From Marsupella aquatica (Eukaryota; Marchantiophyta), in assembly GCA_973895155.1 (NCBI GenBank), contig OZ316891.1, positions 6,510,001-6,574,000 on the forward strand: 64,000 bases of DNA, read 5' to 3'. The notes below the pieces were generated by a model that worked only from the letters and a program-made list of their open reading frames with translations, did no database searches and was not told where the DNA came from. Positions 46,600 through 56,091 of this stretch are shown here, piece by piece. The position numbers and the translations under genes were made by a program. Positions within the stretch are counted from its first letter, which is position 1. Each line of letters starts with the position of its first letter.

Positions 46600-47321
46600 T
46601 AGTGTCGTAGGTGGTGTGCAACCGAGGTATGAAATTTGATTTTTCAAGGTCTGGACTTGCTTGCTCAAATGATTTCTACCAACTAAGAGAGTCATGAGTG
46701 TAATATTTAGTCAAAGATAAACCCTCCATTTGGGTCTAGACTATCTCAACCATCTAAGTATGATAAATATAAGTTCTTACATAGATAGGAGATTAGGGTG
46801 GTTGCAATCTCTACCCTTAATTAATAAGGACAAATGACCATTCATCACTTGCTACCCTTGACAGTCAAACTACCATATTTACTAGTGTTACTTAGGGTAG
46901 AGACGATTGACTAAACTGATATAGTGATTCATGTATTTTCAATAATTTTAATTTAATATATTGTATATAGATTGTTATATTCTATTCATTGATATGCTTT
47001 TTTAGACTATATAATAATAATGATACTATATAGTATAATAATATAACTTTCTATTATATGAATATTAATTAATTATAAATTACTATTTAGTTATTTAATA
47101 ATTTAGGTACAAGAAGTGTAATTTTAGACCACAAAAAGTGTACATTTGGCCTACCAAATATATACTTTTGGGGCAAATTTTGTGAAATTTTGGGTAGCAA
47201 AATAATACTTTTGAGCATCAACTTTTGGACTCTAGAAATTCCAGTTTTAATGAATAGAGTGATTTTTGGGTTCAAAAACATATCTATAAATTGTACTAAA
47301 ATACACCATGTTTTTTATCAG
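46600..47321. other. AT-rich end of the large intron
   Basis: Very AT-rich from about 46930 to 47100 (TATATAATAATAATG-type). No gene. Contains GTACATTTGG words like those at the intron start. Confidence 0.5.
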
Positions 47322-47541
47322 GTGCCACAACAACCAAATACCACAGATTGTGGTTTATTTGTCCTGCACAACATGGATGAAATTAGAGTTCGATGGAATA
47401 ATTCAAAATCTGTATCCGCAGAGTCTTTATTTACAAGAGATTGGTACAACCCCACACAAGCATGTCATCTGCGAAAGGTGATCAGAGATAGAGTTATGAA
47501 ATTAATGCATGTATCAGCCTAGTTTAATTAGTAAATGAAAC

Positions 47542-50500
47542 TCAATCTTCTGAAGATACAGAACCTCGCTCTAAAATAGCAGCCTCTATGATCTTCTTTA
47601 TTTTTGCTGCTATTTGGTTATTTGTCAAAAGTGCAAAATTGTATGCATATATCGCTATTGACGACAAAACTAGTTCATCTTGATGAAGTCTATTAGATAC
47701 ATTATCTTTTTCTGGAAAATATTTTCCATCAATTGCAGTCTCAGCACTTGCCTCAGTTGTGTACCACGTGATTTTGATTCTTTTCGGAATGTCTTCTCTT
47801 TTTGTCAAAATCTTTTCGACACCTTTGCCATCCAAAATAACTTGCCTTCTGGATCTTTGTGTGCTGCTACGCATATCATTGACCATTTGTTGTTCACTTC
47901 CATATCTTTGAAATCCCCAAGTTCAGGTTGCTTTCGCCGAGGACCTGAGTACATAATCCTCTGTGGTCCTGCAACTTTATCAACTAGAGTTGGGTCAACA
48001 TCTTCGGACGTCAAAATCTGATTTGTTGACACACCACCAAGTCCACGCCTTTCATTTTGTTGTGGCCAAACCCATTCAAATAACCACTCACCCTCCTCTA
48101 AGTGGTTTTTGATAACATCATTTTGCTTCTCAAAGAATGTCATCCACCATAGTTTATCTTCATCGTCAAAGTAATTGAATCCCTCTTGAATTGCTTTTTG
48201 ATATTTCACCAGAATGGATAATGCACCATTTGAGTCCATCAGATCATCATCTCGTTCAACACCTTTTGCTGACTTTAGTGACATCTGTGCTGCAACCCAC
48301 ATTCTTGAAGTGGGGATGTAGTTGACAAATGCTACCACGTCTCCCCAATCAGAGGTTGTAGATAGATGTTTCCCATGAAACATGGTCACTTCGTTATCAT
48401 CTACAATGCCTCGCTTGAATCTGAATTGCCTTTGAAAAGTTATGAGGTTGAGATCTCTCAAAACTCGACCTGAAACTCCGTTGTCATTTGGTTGGTCGGT
48501 CTCATTCACAAATTTTCTGAAGTCTGCAACTTCATCCACAAAAATTACATCTGCTTGAGGAGAATATGCCCATTGTATAATATCCACAAGAGTATCTAAG
48601 CGAAATGCTTTATGCTTGTTTAATCTAGATGAGAACTTGCTAAACATCTTATCTATTTGGTCATGCGTATGACCAACCAACAAAAAACCAACTTTTATCT
48701 TGTCAAAAACCTTTAAATCTACCAACATGTGTAGATAAGCCATCAAGAATTTATTCTTGTTCTCCCTAGTGGTATTATCCAATTGAAGATATAATACCCG
48801 TGGCAATATCCCATCCCATGTATTCAAAATATTTTGAATAACATGAATGGTGAGATAATTTGCATCATTGTGGATGTTGGGGTAGGTCAGAAAAACTTTT
48901 GCCGCAAGCTTTCTATTAAAGATAAGACAACCCACAACATGGATAGGGATGAAATATTTCTCATCCATGTTCTTTGGACAACGAATAAAATGTGGTAGCT
49001 CAGTTTTCTTTTGATCCATACTGTCAATACAAATACCCAAATACTTGTTGGGTTCATCATAGCATTTCTTTCGATGCTTTGCCAACTTCATCCTCTCGAG
49101 TGATTGTACTCTTCAATGCTCCATAAGAGCGTTGATATACTTTCCTGCAATAATACAATCATGTGTAATCAATAAATTATCTATTCATCATTGTGTCTAA
49201 CTTATCACTATCTTACTTAGACACAAATGTGAGGTTACAATGAACTTACTTTTATCTTCTTCTGTCGTTGCTTTGTCTCGAAGAGCCTTGAATTCGGTAC
49301 ATGGACCACAAGTGGAAAAACAACTCCTTTTGGGAATCCGCACATTTGAAAACTTCTTCTTCCAAACGCGCAAGAAATAAGAATATGTAACATATTGCTC
49401 TTCCCGCAAGATTGTTTCGGCAAGAAAGATTTCATGAATCTCTTGCTTTGTCCAATTGTTTGGCAAGTGATGAATTTCTTTATGAGGAAGACTATCCATG
49501 TTTCTTTGAAAGAAATCTTTCAACCATTCCACCAAGTTGAGAAATGAAGGTGAGTCTTCCTTACAGAATGTATCTCGTTCAATCCTGGTGAACATGTTTG
49601 CATGGATTGTAGCCAACCTATTATTCCCTATGGAATATAATTTCTTGAAACCTCCTCTACAAATAGTTTGTCCATTCACACTATATCCACGGGAAGTATT
49701 ATAATTACTCATAATACATCCTCGCAAAAGAATGTTTTTTTGTGAGTGTGAGGGACCAAAATAATACTTACGTTGTTTCCAACATTCTTCTAGACCTAAA
49801 GACCTCAAGCAAAACTTGTCACAACAAGAATACTTAAAAATATCTTTAATTTTTTGTTTTTTCAAGTTCGCATTGATAAGCCTATCTTTTCGAATCATCT
49901 GGTCTCTAATTTTTTTGCTTGGTCTTCTCACCTCTATTCTATCTTGTATTGTGTTGGGAGAATTCACTCCTCCACTAGTTTCCATGGGACTCATTGAACT
50001 TAAAACAAAAGTATCTTGATTTTCTCCGGTATTACTTTCACTCTCTACATTTTCTAAGACTGGTTCGTGAGCACTCTCGCGACCAAGGATCTCTTTAACA
50101 ATATTTGAGATTTCAACAGTCCCTATGGCATCCTCTACGACATCGGCTGGTACCTCCGATTCTTCTTCAGATTCTTCTGGAAAAGCAATTGGTACCCGAA
50201 GATTTCTTGTCTGAAATCTTCTACCGATATTCCTTGCTTCTATCGGAGTATCCCCCACTTGTCTCTGAAAGTGTGATCCTTGCCTTGGTGTCTCATCTCG
50301 ACTAGAGGGATCATCCTGACCATTGAATAGTCTTTGAACAACCTTCAATTTTCCTTCTAGCCTTGAATTTTCGGGGCAAGTTTGTGGCAACGCACTTTGC
50401 AACAATCTGTGAGGCATTTGATGGACACCTGCAGCATTTGTGACACTTGATCTCCTTCCTCCCTTTTGAAATGGTCGTCCTACCAAAGATCCAGCAACCT

Positions 50501-51635
50501 CACACTGCATTCGAGCCAAAGGGCTTCGAAGCCCAAAGTTGATGTTTGATTGACCACTAGGCGAAATCACCGATGGGAACACGGAATGGGATCCATGGAT
50601 CCCAACTCGTATTCGTCCACTTGGACTTCGAAGTGACAGCTGCCCCACTTGTGGTTCTATGGTAGCGCTTGACAATTGACCATTGTGTAAAACAAAGTGG
50701 GATCCACGGATCCCCTGTCTCATTCCTCCACCCAAAGCGACTAACAAAGTTTGTCCGCTTTGCAATTTGGGCTCAACATTTGGTAAAATTCCAGGAGGGG
50801 ATACCAAGTGGGATCCGCGGATCCCCTTCCGCATTCCTCTCCCCGAATCAGCAGGCAATGGTTTTTCGCTTCGCATTTCGGGCTCACCATTTGGTAAAAT
50901 TCTAGGAGGGGATACCAAGTGGGATCCACGGATCCCATTTTGCATTCCTCCCACCAAATCAGTAGGCGAAGGTTGCCCGATTTGCAATTCTGGCTCGCCA
51001 TTTGGCAAAATTCCAGGAGGGAATACCAAATGGGATCCACGGATCCCACTTGGTATTCCACTAATGGCATTTGGTAGCGAAGGAGATGAAATTGGCAATT
51101 CACGCTCTCCATTCCGCAAACTTCGAGTAGGGATCCCTCTGGGTATTCTTCGTGCGGCTGGCACTTCTAGCACCGTCGAACTTCTCATTCGCTCAAACTG
51201 CGATTGCACACTAGACAAAGCTATCTGGACTCCAGGAGGACGCGACATTGGGAAAACCAGAGGAGATCTCTTGGCGGGCCTACATAGCAACATTGTTCTT
51301 GGCATTATAAACCGAGGCCGACGCTTGGGTACATCTGGAGGGGTTCACGGTGAACTAGTCTGACCTAAGGGTATGACAGTGGACTTTCTCCCAAGCAAAC
51401 GTCGTTTAAGCGGTTTGCTTGGAGAAACATAATAAGGTGTTGGAGCTCCAACAACACTTCTCCCACACTCGGAATCAGGCCCTGAACTCTCTGAATCTGA
51501 TGAAAATGACATCTCTGGCAAAACTCTTTGTGAGACTGGAAGCTCCTTCATCAAACGAGATGGAATGAATTTTCGAACAACATCTGGCGAAGATGCATCA
51601 GAACTATAAATAGACTCGTCACCTGAAGACGCCAT
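47542..51635 (-). pseudogene. DUF7869-type putative transposase of the 20-kb element
   Basis: Exon 1 is 51635-49250 (GTAAGT donor), exon 2 49144-47542. The N-terminal ~500 residues are disordered and contain about five repeats of ~37 residues (GIRGSHLVxPPGILPNGEPEL type) encoded by palindromes. A Cys-rich region follows (SCCDKFC, RGCIMSNYNTSRGYSVNG), then NWTKQEIHEIFLAE and FSTCGPCTEFKALRD. Exon 2 has CIDSMDQKKTELPHF, LQLDNTTRENKNKF and VGHTHDQIDKMFSKFS, the hallmarks I associate with DUF7869 proteins, perhaps an RNase H-like fold. Lesions: TGA at 51345-51347 (SSP-TPPDVPKR context), TGA at 49113-49115 (NALMEH-RVQSLER context), both explainable as CGA to TGA, and a frameshift near 47815 after FWMAKVSKR (the continuation EDIPKRIKITWYTTE is in another frame). 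Tail-to-tail with the protease gene, 19 bp apart. The transposase role is inferred. Confidence 0.75.
50577..51059. repeat. Five GGATCC-core palindromes within the DUF7869 coding sequence
   Basis: At about 50577-50614, 50690-50727, 50800-50837, 50910-50947 and 51021-51059, spaced ~110 bp. Core GGGATCCACGGATCCC with AAGT/AAAT arms and an outer GATACC or ATTCC. They encode the repeated GIRGSH peptide on the minus strand. Confidence 0.9.
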
Positions 51636-51783
51636 TGAGATAGTATCAAGGTTCTATAGGAGTAAGGATTCCTATGGGGAGTGGACCGTTCCAGTGACTC
51701 CAATCTAGGAAAATAGAGACTCAATATTTGAGAACCTAAAATGAGTCATAAAAAATGAAGACGGAATCACATGCGAGCTTGTT

Positions 51784-51791
51784 CTTATATA
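51784..51791 (-). promoter_or_regulatory. TATA box of the DUF7869 gene
   Basis: On the minus strand CTATATAAGAACAAGC, about 150 bp before the ATG at 51635. It lies between the gene and the three GGATCC-core palindromes at 51909-52107. Confidence 0.55.
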
Positions 51792-51908
51792 GTTTTTGGG
51801 AAGATGTCCACGTGGCTTCCATTCATTGGTCCGTACAAATTTTTAAATGTGAACAAAATTGATCTTTGAGAGAAAAGAGTATTCCAAAATTGTTTGTTTC
51901 TTGAGTTG

Positions 51909-52107
51909 GATCGGACAATGGGATCCATGGATCCCGATTGGTATTCAAACATTGATTTAGCAACGCGGGGGTTTGACAAGGGCAAATTTGGAAGGGTGAA
52001 TACCAAATGGGATCCGTGGATCCCATTTCGTATTCACCCCGACTTTTGGCTTAGCTCTTTTTGGACTTGGGAAATAAAATGGGATCCATGGATCCCTGTT
52101 GGTATTC
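51909..52107. repeat. Three GGATCC-core palindromes upstream of the DUF7869 gene
   Basis: At 51909-51946, 51998-52036 and 52071-52107, for example AATGGGATCCATGGATCCC and AAATGGGATCCGTGGATCCC. Same class as the coding copies. Confidence 0.88.
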
Positions 52108-52340
52108 ATATCTCTAATTTGTTAGATGGAGGGTGGCGGTTGGGAAATAAATGGTCTACAGTATGTCCAACCATCTGCTTGGGTTAACTTAACTGACTGC
52201 ATTTGTCGACCATGGTTGCTAGTAAAGTTTATACAGTACGTCGTTTTACCTTTGGTAAATATTCAAATCTAGTTTACTCGGTATGGTAACTTAAGGCCCC
52301 AAATGATCAACTTAGTGTGTTTTTGTTTGATTTTCCACGG

Positions 52341-52378
52341 ATGAATCTGAAACGGGATACGGCGTATCCCATTTTGGT
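52341..52378. repeat. TAC-core palindrome near right end
   Basis: GAATCTGAAACGGGATACGG, then CGTATCCCATTTTGGTTT. It is of the class used in the left half, so both ends of the element carry a TAC-core copy. Confidence 0.8.
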
Positions 52379-52669
52379 TTGAATGATTTGCTTGTCAAAT
52401 GGAGATTTGTGTTATTGAAGCTTTTCCGGGCGAATTGATTAAGCGCGCGGAAATAGGACTTGAAAATCATTGTTTTATGGGTTTTGTGTTTGACAAATAT
52501 TTTTGGGATCAATTGTTCTAAAATCAAAGATTTTAATGATTTTCCATTTTTTGTCAAAAAGTATCTCAATTTGGAATCGGATGTTGGATCCAATTTTGCA
52601 TTCATCTAAGAATTTGTGTTTTTGATATCAATTTAAGATATTTTTTGCCGTTTTTTGCAAAAATCAAAA

Positions 52670-52712
52670 CACACTTCTCGTTTGGTCGTCACACTTCTCG
52701 TTTGGTCGGTCA
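52670..52712 (-). repeat. Right TIR of the 20-kb element, with tandem copy
   Basis: TIR proper is 52688-52712. Just inside, 52670-52688 repeats CACACTTCTCGTTTGGTCG in direct order, whereas the left end has the second copy inverted. Confidence 0.85.
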
Positions 52713-53350
52713 TCGTGTTTAAGGAGTATGTTGATACTCTCATCTTACGCACTTGAGAATGAAAGGCAATGCCTGGTCTTATGGCAAGTGCCCCTTCTTT
52801 GTAGGGTCTAGAAATAGTGTCCAATGCAACATACAAGAGCCTTTTCTTGGCAGTGTCATCACTCCTTCCCCACAACAAAATACAAAAATTATTTTTTTAA
52901 TCACTTATATCCAATCTTCTAGATGCTAAGCAACATAACATGGTACACAGGGATAGCACAAAGAACATGCTCCAGAAGGACCAGCCTACCAAGTTGTGTA
53001 CTTAAGACAATATCCAATTGGTCCAATGTCGCAATCATTATCCGCCTCTTGCGCTGGTTGGATGCCATTGCCAATGGGACAGCCCAGGTAAGTGATGACC
53101 CCCCCTTTGCTAGAATGCAACACCCAGTTCTCTGTATCCAATCAGGTCACTTTGAATCATATTAGAGGTCAGTGATAAGATTTATGGATGTTAAGAAGAG
53201 CACCAGAGATATGTGTATGACGTTACAAGCAGTATGAAATTTCTCTTCTATGGCATTGAGAAACAGACAAGTGTCATCAGCAACTTAGATGACACTACCA
53301 TAGGAAGACAGAAACTGAAATTTTGTATCAAGCATGAAAATTCATGTTCC
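52713..53350 (-). mobile_element. LINE retrotransposon remnant, reverse-transcriptase half
   Basis: On the minus strand: VADDTCLFLNAIEEKF (the F/Y-ADD polymerase motif), then TGCCILAKG, YLGCPIGNG..PAQEAD, and after a frame change LLWGRSDDTAKKRLLYVALD with GALAIRPGIAFHSQVRKMRV, the usual order in plant LINE proteins. The frame runs directly into the right TIR of the 20-kb element. Several stops; inactive. Confidence 0.75.
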
Positions 53351-53600
53351 ATCATATTATCGTGTCATGGGGACTATTTAAATGACTGGAAACCATTGTC
53401 ATATCATCATGTTGGGACCACTTAATTTGGGATTATTGAAATGACTAAAAATCATTGACATGTCGTGGTCATTACAGTCAGCTAGAAATTACTTACTAAT
53501 GATGGTCGTCATTTCAGTCTGGTTGGAATGACATAGTTAAACGTGTCATAAAGGGTTAAATTTTGGCTATCATTTTTGTGGTCATTTTGGGTGTTCTCCA
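53330..53600. repeat. GTCATT/AATGAC motif tract
   Basis: The same short word as in the 15899-19708 region (AAATGACTGGAAACCATTGTC, GTGGTCATTACAGTCAG, GTCATTTCAGTCTGGTTGG) recurs here. It may be an end fragment of the same CACTA family; no terminus was identified. Confidence 0.45.
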
Positions 53601-55734
53601 CAATAGGGAGGTGTTTTATGTTATACAAATCAATGAAAGAGAAATGATATATGTTGCTTTGTCACTGCCTTGTTCCCACAAGAGGGGATGTCCCCGTGAG
53701 ACCTGTGGATGATAGAAGAATGAAAGAGGTACCTCAAACTGTACATCACTTTATTGCTTTGTGTATTGGGTCTCCCCAACACTTTGCATAAAAAAACAAC
53801 CAAATCTTTTAGAGCAAAATAAATTAACCGAGCTCCACACAGAATCCACAAGTGCCACAACCCTTCAATAAGTCCTACTGCATTATTTCTATGACAATGT
53901 TGTAAATTAGTAGGTTTCCGGTATCTTGCTGACACCTAGCAAAAACATGTGTTTGGCACGTATTTCACCCAATTAATTGTTTTTAAGAGCATTGCACCTC
54001 ATAGAAATTTATTCTAAATTCATGCAGACTGTCAAGTCTAGGATTTAATCTCCTCCCTTTTCCCGGGCCAGCATATTTTTCCAGCCCAACTTTTTTGGAG
54101 TGACACTTTACTGCACTGGGTGCAATTTTTAAAAATTGAATTATATATGTGCAATTTTAGTTACTACTACTGTATGGATTGTAGGTGGGGAGAGTGCAAT
54201 TGCAAAAATAACTCTCCAAATCAGGTTCTTTTGGCTGTTTAGGGGGGCTTTACAAGACAGTGGGGGCCATTCAGTGTCTCTCCATCCAGAGCAAAGCTGA
54301 TGGCCATTTCCTTACACAAAAGTTAAATGCCTGAGTCAAAATGTGTCAGGTTTGGAAGTAATCAATGCAATTCCCTGAAAATAATCGGCCATTTGCTAAG
54401 GGGGCCTTTACAAGAAAGTTTTTGACAAAAGAAAGCTTGCACACATCAACAAAAGTGACCCGCAAGGGGCCCACGACAAATGACTAGGTTTGGTAATGCT
54501 TTTGTTTGATTGGGGACGTTCATGTAAAGTGAAGTGTGGCCAGTTCCCACATATGGACGGCTAGGATTGCATCTCTCACTTAGGAAAAAAAGGAATCGCT
54601 GCCCCAAATTCTTGTAAAGCCACCATTAGTGGGTGGCAAGGAGAAAGGTGTAGATGGACTTATTACAGATTCAGTTTGTGGGTGGGGCATTAATGAATCC
54701 CAAACGAAAAACAAGCAGTGACTGCATAGAAATTAGACTCTGTGCGATCTGTGTAGTTCATATATCGATCTCAACTTCAAACGATCTTGAGCGGTTTTTT
54801 CTGTTGCCTGTTCCACCATCAGTCCACAGGTGTACCTGTCGCCATTGCTGCGATGGTGGTTTTTTCTTCGGGCTCCTCTCCCTTTTGGTCTCTCCTCTCG
54901 CCCCATGAAGGCCTTCACTTCACAGTCATCTCCCTGAAGCTCTCAGAAACAAGCAGTAGCACATGTTTTTATGTGGGATCTCTACATGAGAAGGTACCCC
55001 GTACTCAATTTGCAGGAGAAGCTAGTTCCAACGACGAGTCTGAATCTGACCCCACAAATGGATCGACCAGAGGAGCAGGCACAAAATGATGAGACCCATC
55101 ACCGACCGAATGTCCATTCGACTTCCTGGGGTAGAGAATTGGAGTTCAAGAAGTGCGAAGTGATACTTTGAAAAGATGAAAAGCTGGAAAGTGTGGATCC
55201 CGTGGAGTAATTTGTGCGCTGTATTGTTAGCTTGAGGGAGACTCCCGTGCCTTCAAATCAAATTTGTGATTCATGGTCCATTGTTTTACTGGCGGTTGCC
55301 GCGGTCTCATGTCCCTGCCCTGTGGATTCTAGACATACACCTTTCTGGCTCTTAATTGGCTTGTATCGTCAATGCGGGTGTTCTTCTTATGCCTGTCGGT
55401 CGGCAGATTCTTTGAGAAGGAGAGAAGTAAGGTGGGCCGGCTTGTTTCTCTCTTTTGAGGTAGCTGTGGGTTCTTGGAGCCCAGCCTTGTGAAAGAGATT
55501 CAGATGGATTACTGCATTGAACTTCCATCAATGATGACTGGGTAGACGGCGCAATGGGTCAAGGTGAAAGATGTATTCAATGCAATGTTGTTGGACGTGA
55601 AGTGGTCACAGTTTCCGTGGAACATACTTGACCGAGGAGCTCGAAATGGAAGATCATTTGCCAGTGTAACGCTTACCCCAACCAAACCAATGGAGAAGCG
55701 CAGCTGTTGAGGTTTATCTGAAGGCTGAGTAGGC
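53601..55734. other. No recognisable gene
   Basis: Short frames only. The part from 54780 to 55500 has somewhat gene-like composition just before the SERGT1-type exon, but no family resemblance. Confidence 0.4.
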
Positions 55735-56087
55735 ATGGGCTCCAAAGTGGACACGTTTCAGAGGCCAACCTGTTTTAGCCAATTCCTGCCGAAAGGAATG
55801 TGGGTCCTCTTCACTCTTCTCAGCTTAGGGTTTCTGTCGACATTGTCTGGGTTGGAGGAGCAGAAGGCCCCATACAGAATGCAAACGTTGTTCTCGGTGG
55901 AGTGCAGTCCCTACTTTGACTGGCAGACGGTCGGACTGATGCATAGTTTCAGGAAAGCAAAGCAGCCTTGGCCCATCACTCGCTTGCTGAGTTGCACTGA
56001 CCAAAAGTTGGAGGAGTACAAGAACCTCGACATTGCTCCCACTCATGTGGTTCCGTCTATGACAGTCCACCCTGTCACAGGAGACAT
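55735..56087 (+). pseudogene. SERGT1-like: Peptidyl-serine alpha-galactosyltransferase (SERGT1-like), isolated first exon
   Basis: SERGT1 adds galactose to serines of extensins and arabinogalactan proteins in the ER. The exon starts MGSKVDTF, has a hydrophobic segment WVLFTLLSLGFLSTLSG (signal anchor), then QTLFSVECSPYFDWQTVGLM, HSFRKAKQPWPITRLLSC and VPSMTVHPVTGD, the family N-terminus in order. It ends at a GTAAGC donor (56088), after which relatives continue with YPAINKP; no such exon occurs before NLR copy B starts. The exon itself has no lesion. Either a truncated copy or a gene cut by the NLR duplication. Confidence 0.75.
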
Positions 56088-56091
56088 GTAA

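Larger units (their letters stand above)
39752..47321 (+). other. 7.57-kb intron splitting the Ulp1 domain
   Basis: The donor AAG/GTATGT at 39752 and the acceptor TTTTTTATCAG before 47322 join WNPK to VPQQPN in phase 0, putting the catalytic Cys in the last exon. Its contents are tandem repeats described separately, a LINE-like fragment, and AT-rich DNA (46600-47321). Both edges carry GTACATTTGGG words. No full gene was found inside; a low-complexity frame at 42459-42674 is not supported. Confidence 0.75.
36070..47522 (+). pseudogene. Fused DNA methyltransferase (N6/N4 type) and Ulp1-type protease gene
   Basis: Exons 36070-37404, 37862-38979, 39099-39566, 39679-39751 and 47322-47522 connect in phase with GTAAGT, GTGTCG, GTGAAA and GTATGT donors. 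Residues 1-180 form a domain I do not know; next is a Lys/Ser/Pro-rich linker and a coiled C-terminal stretch. Exon 2 holds a beta-type methyltransferase: HCGDVRALDRF, motif IV VADIPYG (DPPY type), the NPYQKP block and motif I as DWIVDLCAESGST. After an acidic stretch the Ulp1 (C48) protease follows: GHWSLVVI with the catalytic His, HLDSL with the Asp, and PQQPNTTDCGLFVL with Gln and Cys in the last exon. Lesions: TAG 37324-37326, frameshift near 38230, TAG 38740-38742, frameshift near 39530. The motif I Gly (GSGT expected) is also altered. Function is inferred from motifs. Confidence 0.8.
32750..52712. mobile_element. 20-kb TIR transposon encoding methyltransferase, Ulp1 protease and DUF7869-type transposase
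   Basis: The two ends carry a 25-bp inverted repeat (TGAC[G/C]GACCAAACGAGAA and onward), 24 of 25 matching. Both flanks are pieces of one LINE that read toward each other, which independently marks the insertion. Left half, plus strand: a small Cys-rich ORF, an F-box-like gene, and a long gene for an unknown N-terminal domain, an N6/N4-type DNA methyltransferase and a Ulp1 protease. Right half, minus strand: a DUF7869-like protein, the presumed transposase. Genes are preceded by TATA boxes. About 24 palindromes of ~39 bp are spread through introns, flanks and one coding region. The flanking triplets TAG and TCG give no clean target duplication. I cannot assign it to a named superfamily. Several stops and frameshifts show that this copy is inactive. 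Confidence 0.8.

Noticed and set aside
50683-51363. 226-residue plus-strand frame antisense to the DUF7869 gene
   Set aside because: Arises because the palindromes translate similarly on both strands; the minus strand has the conserved domains.
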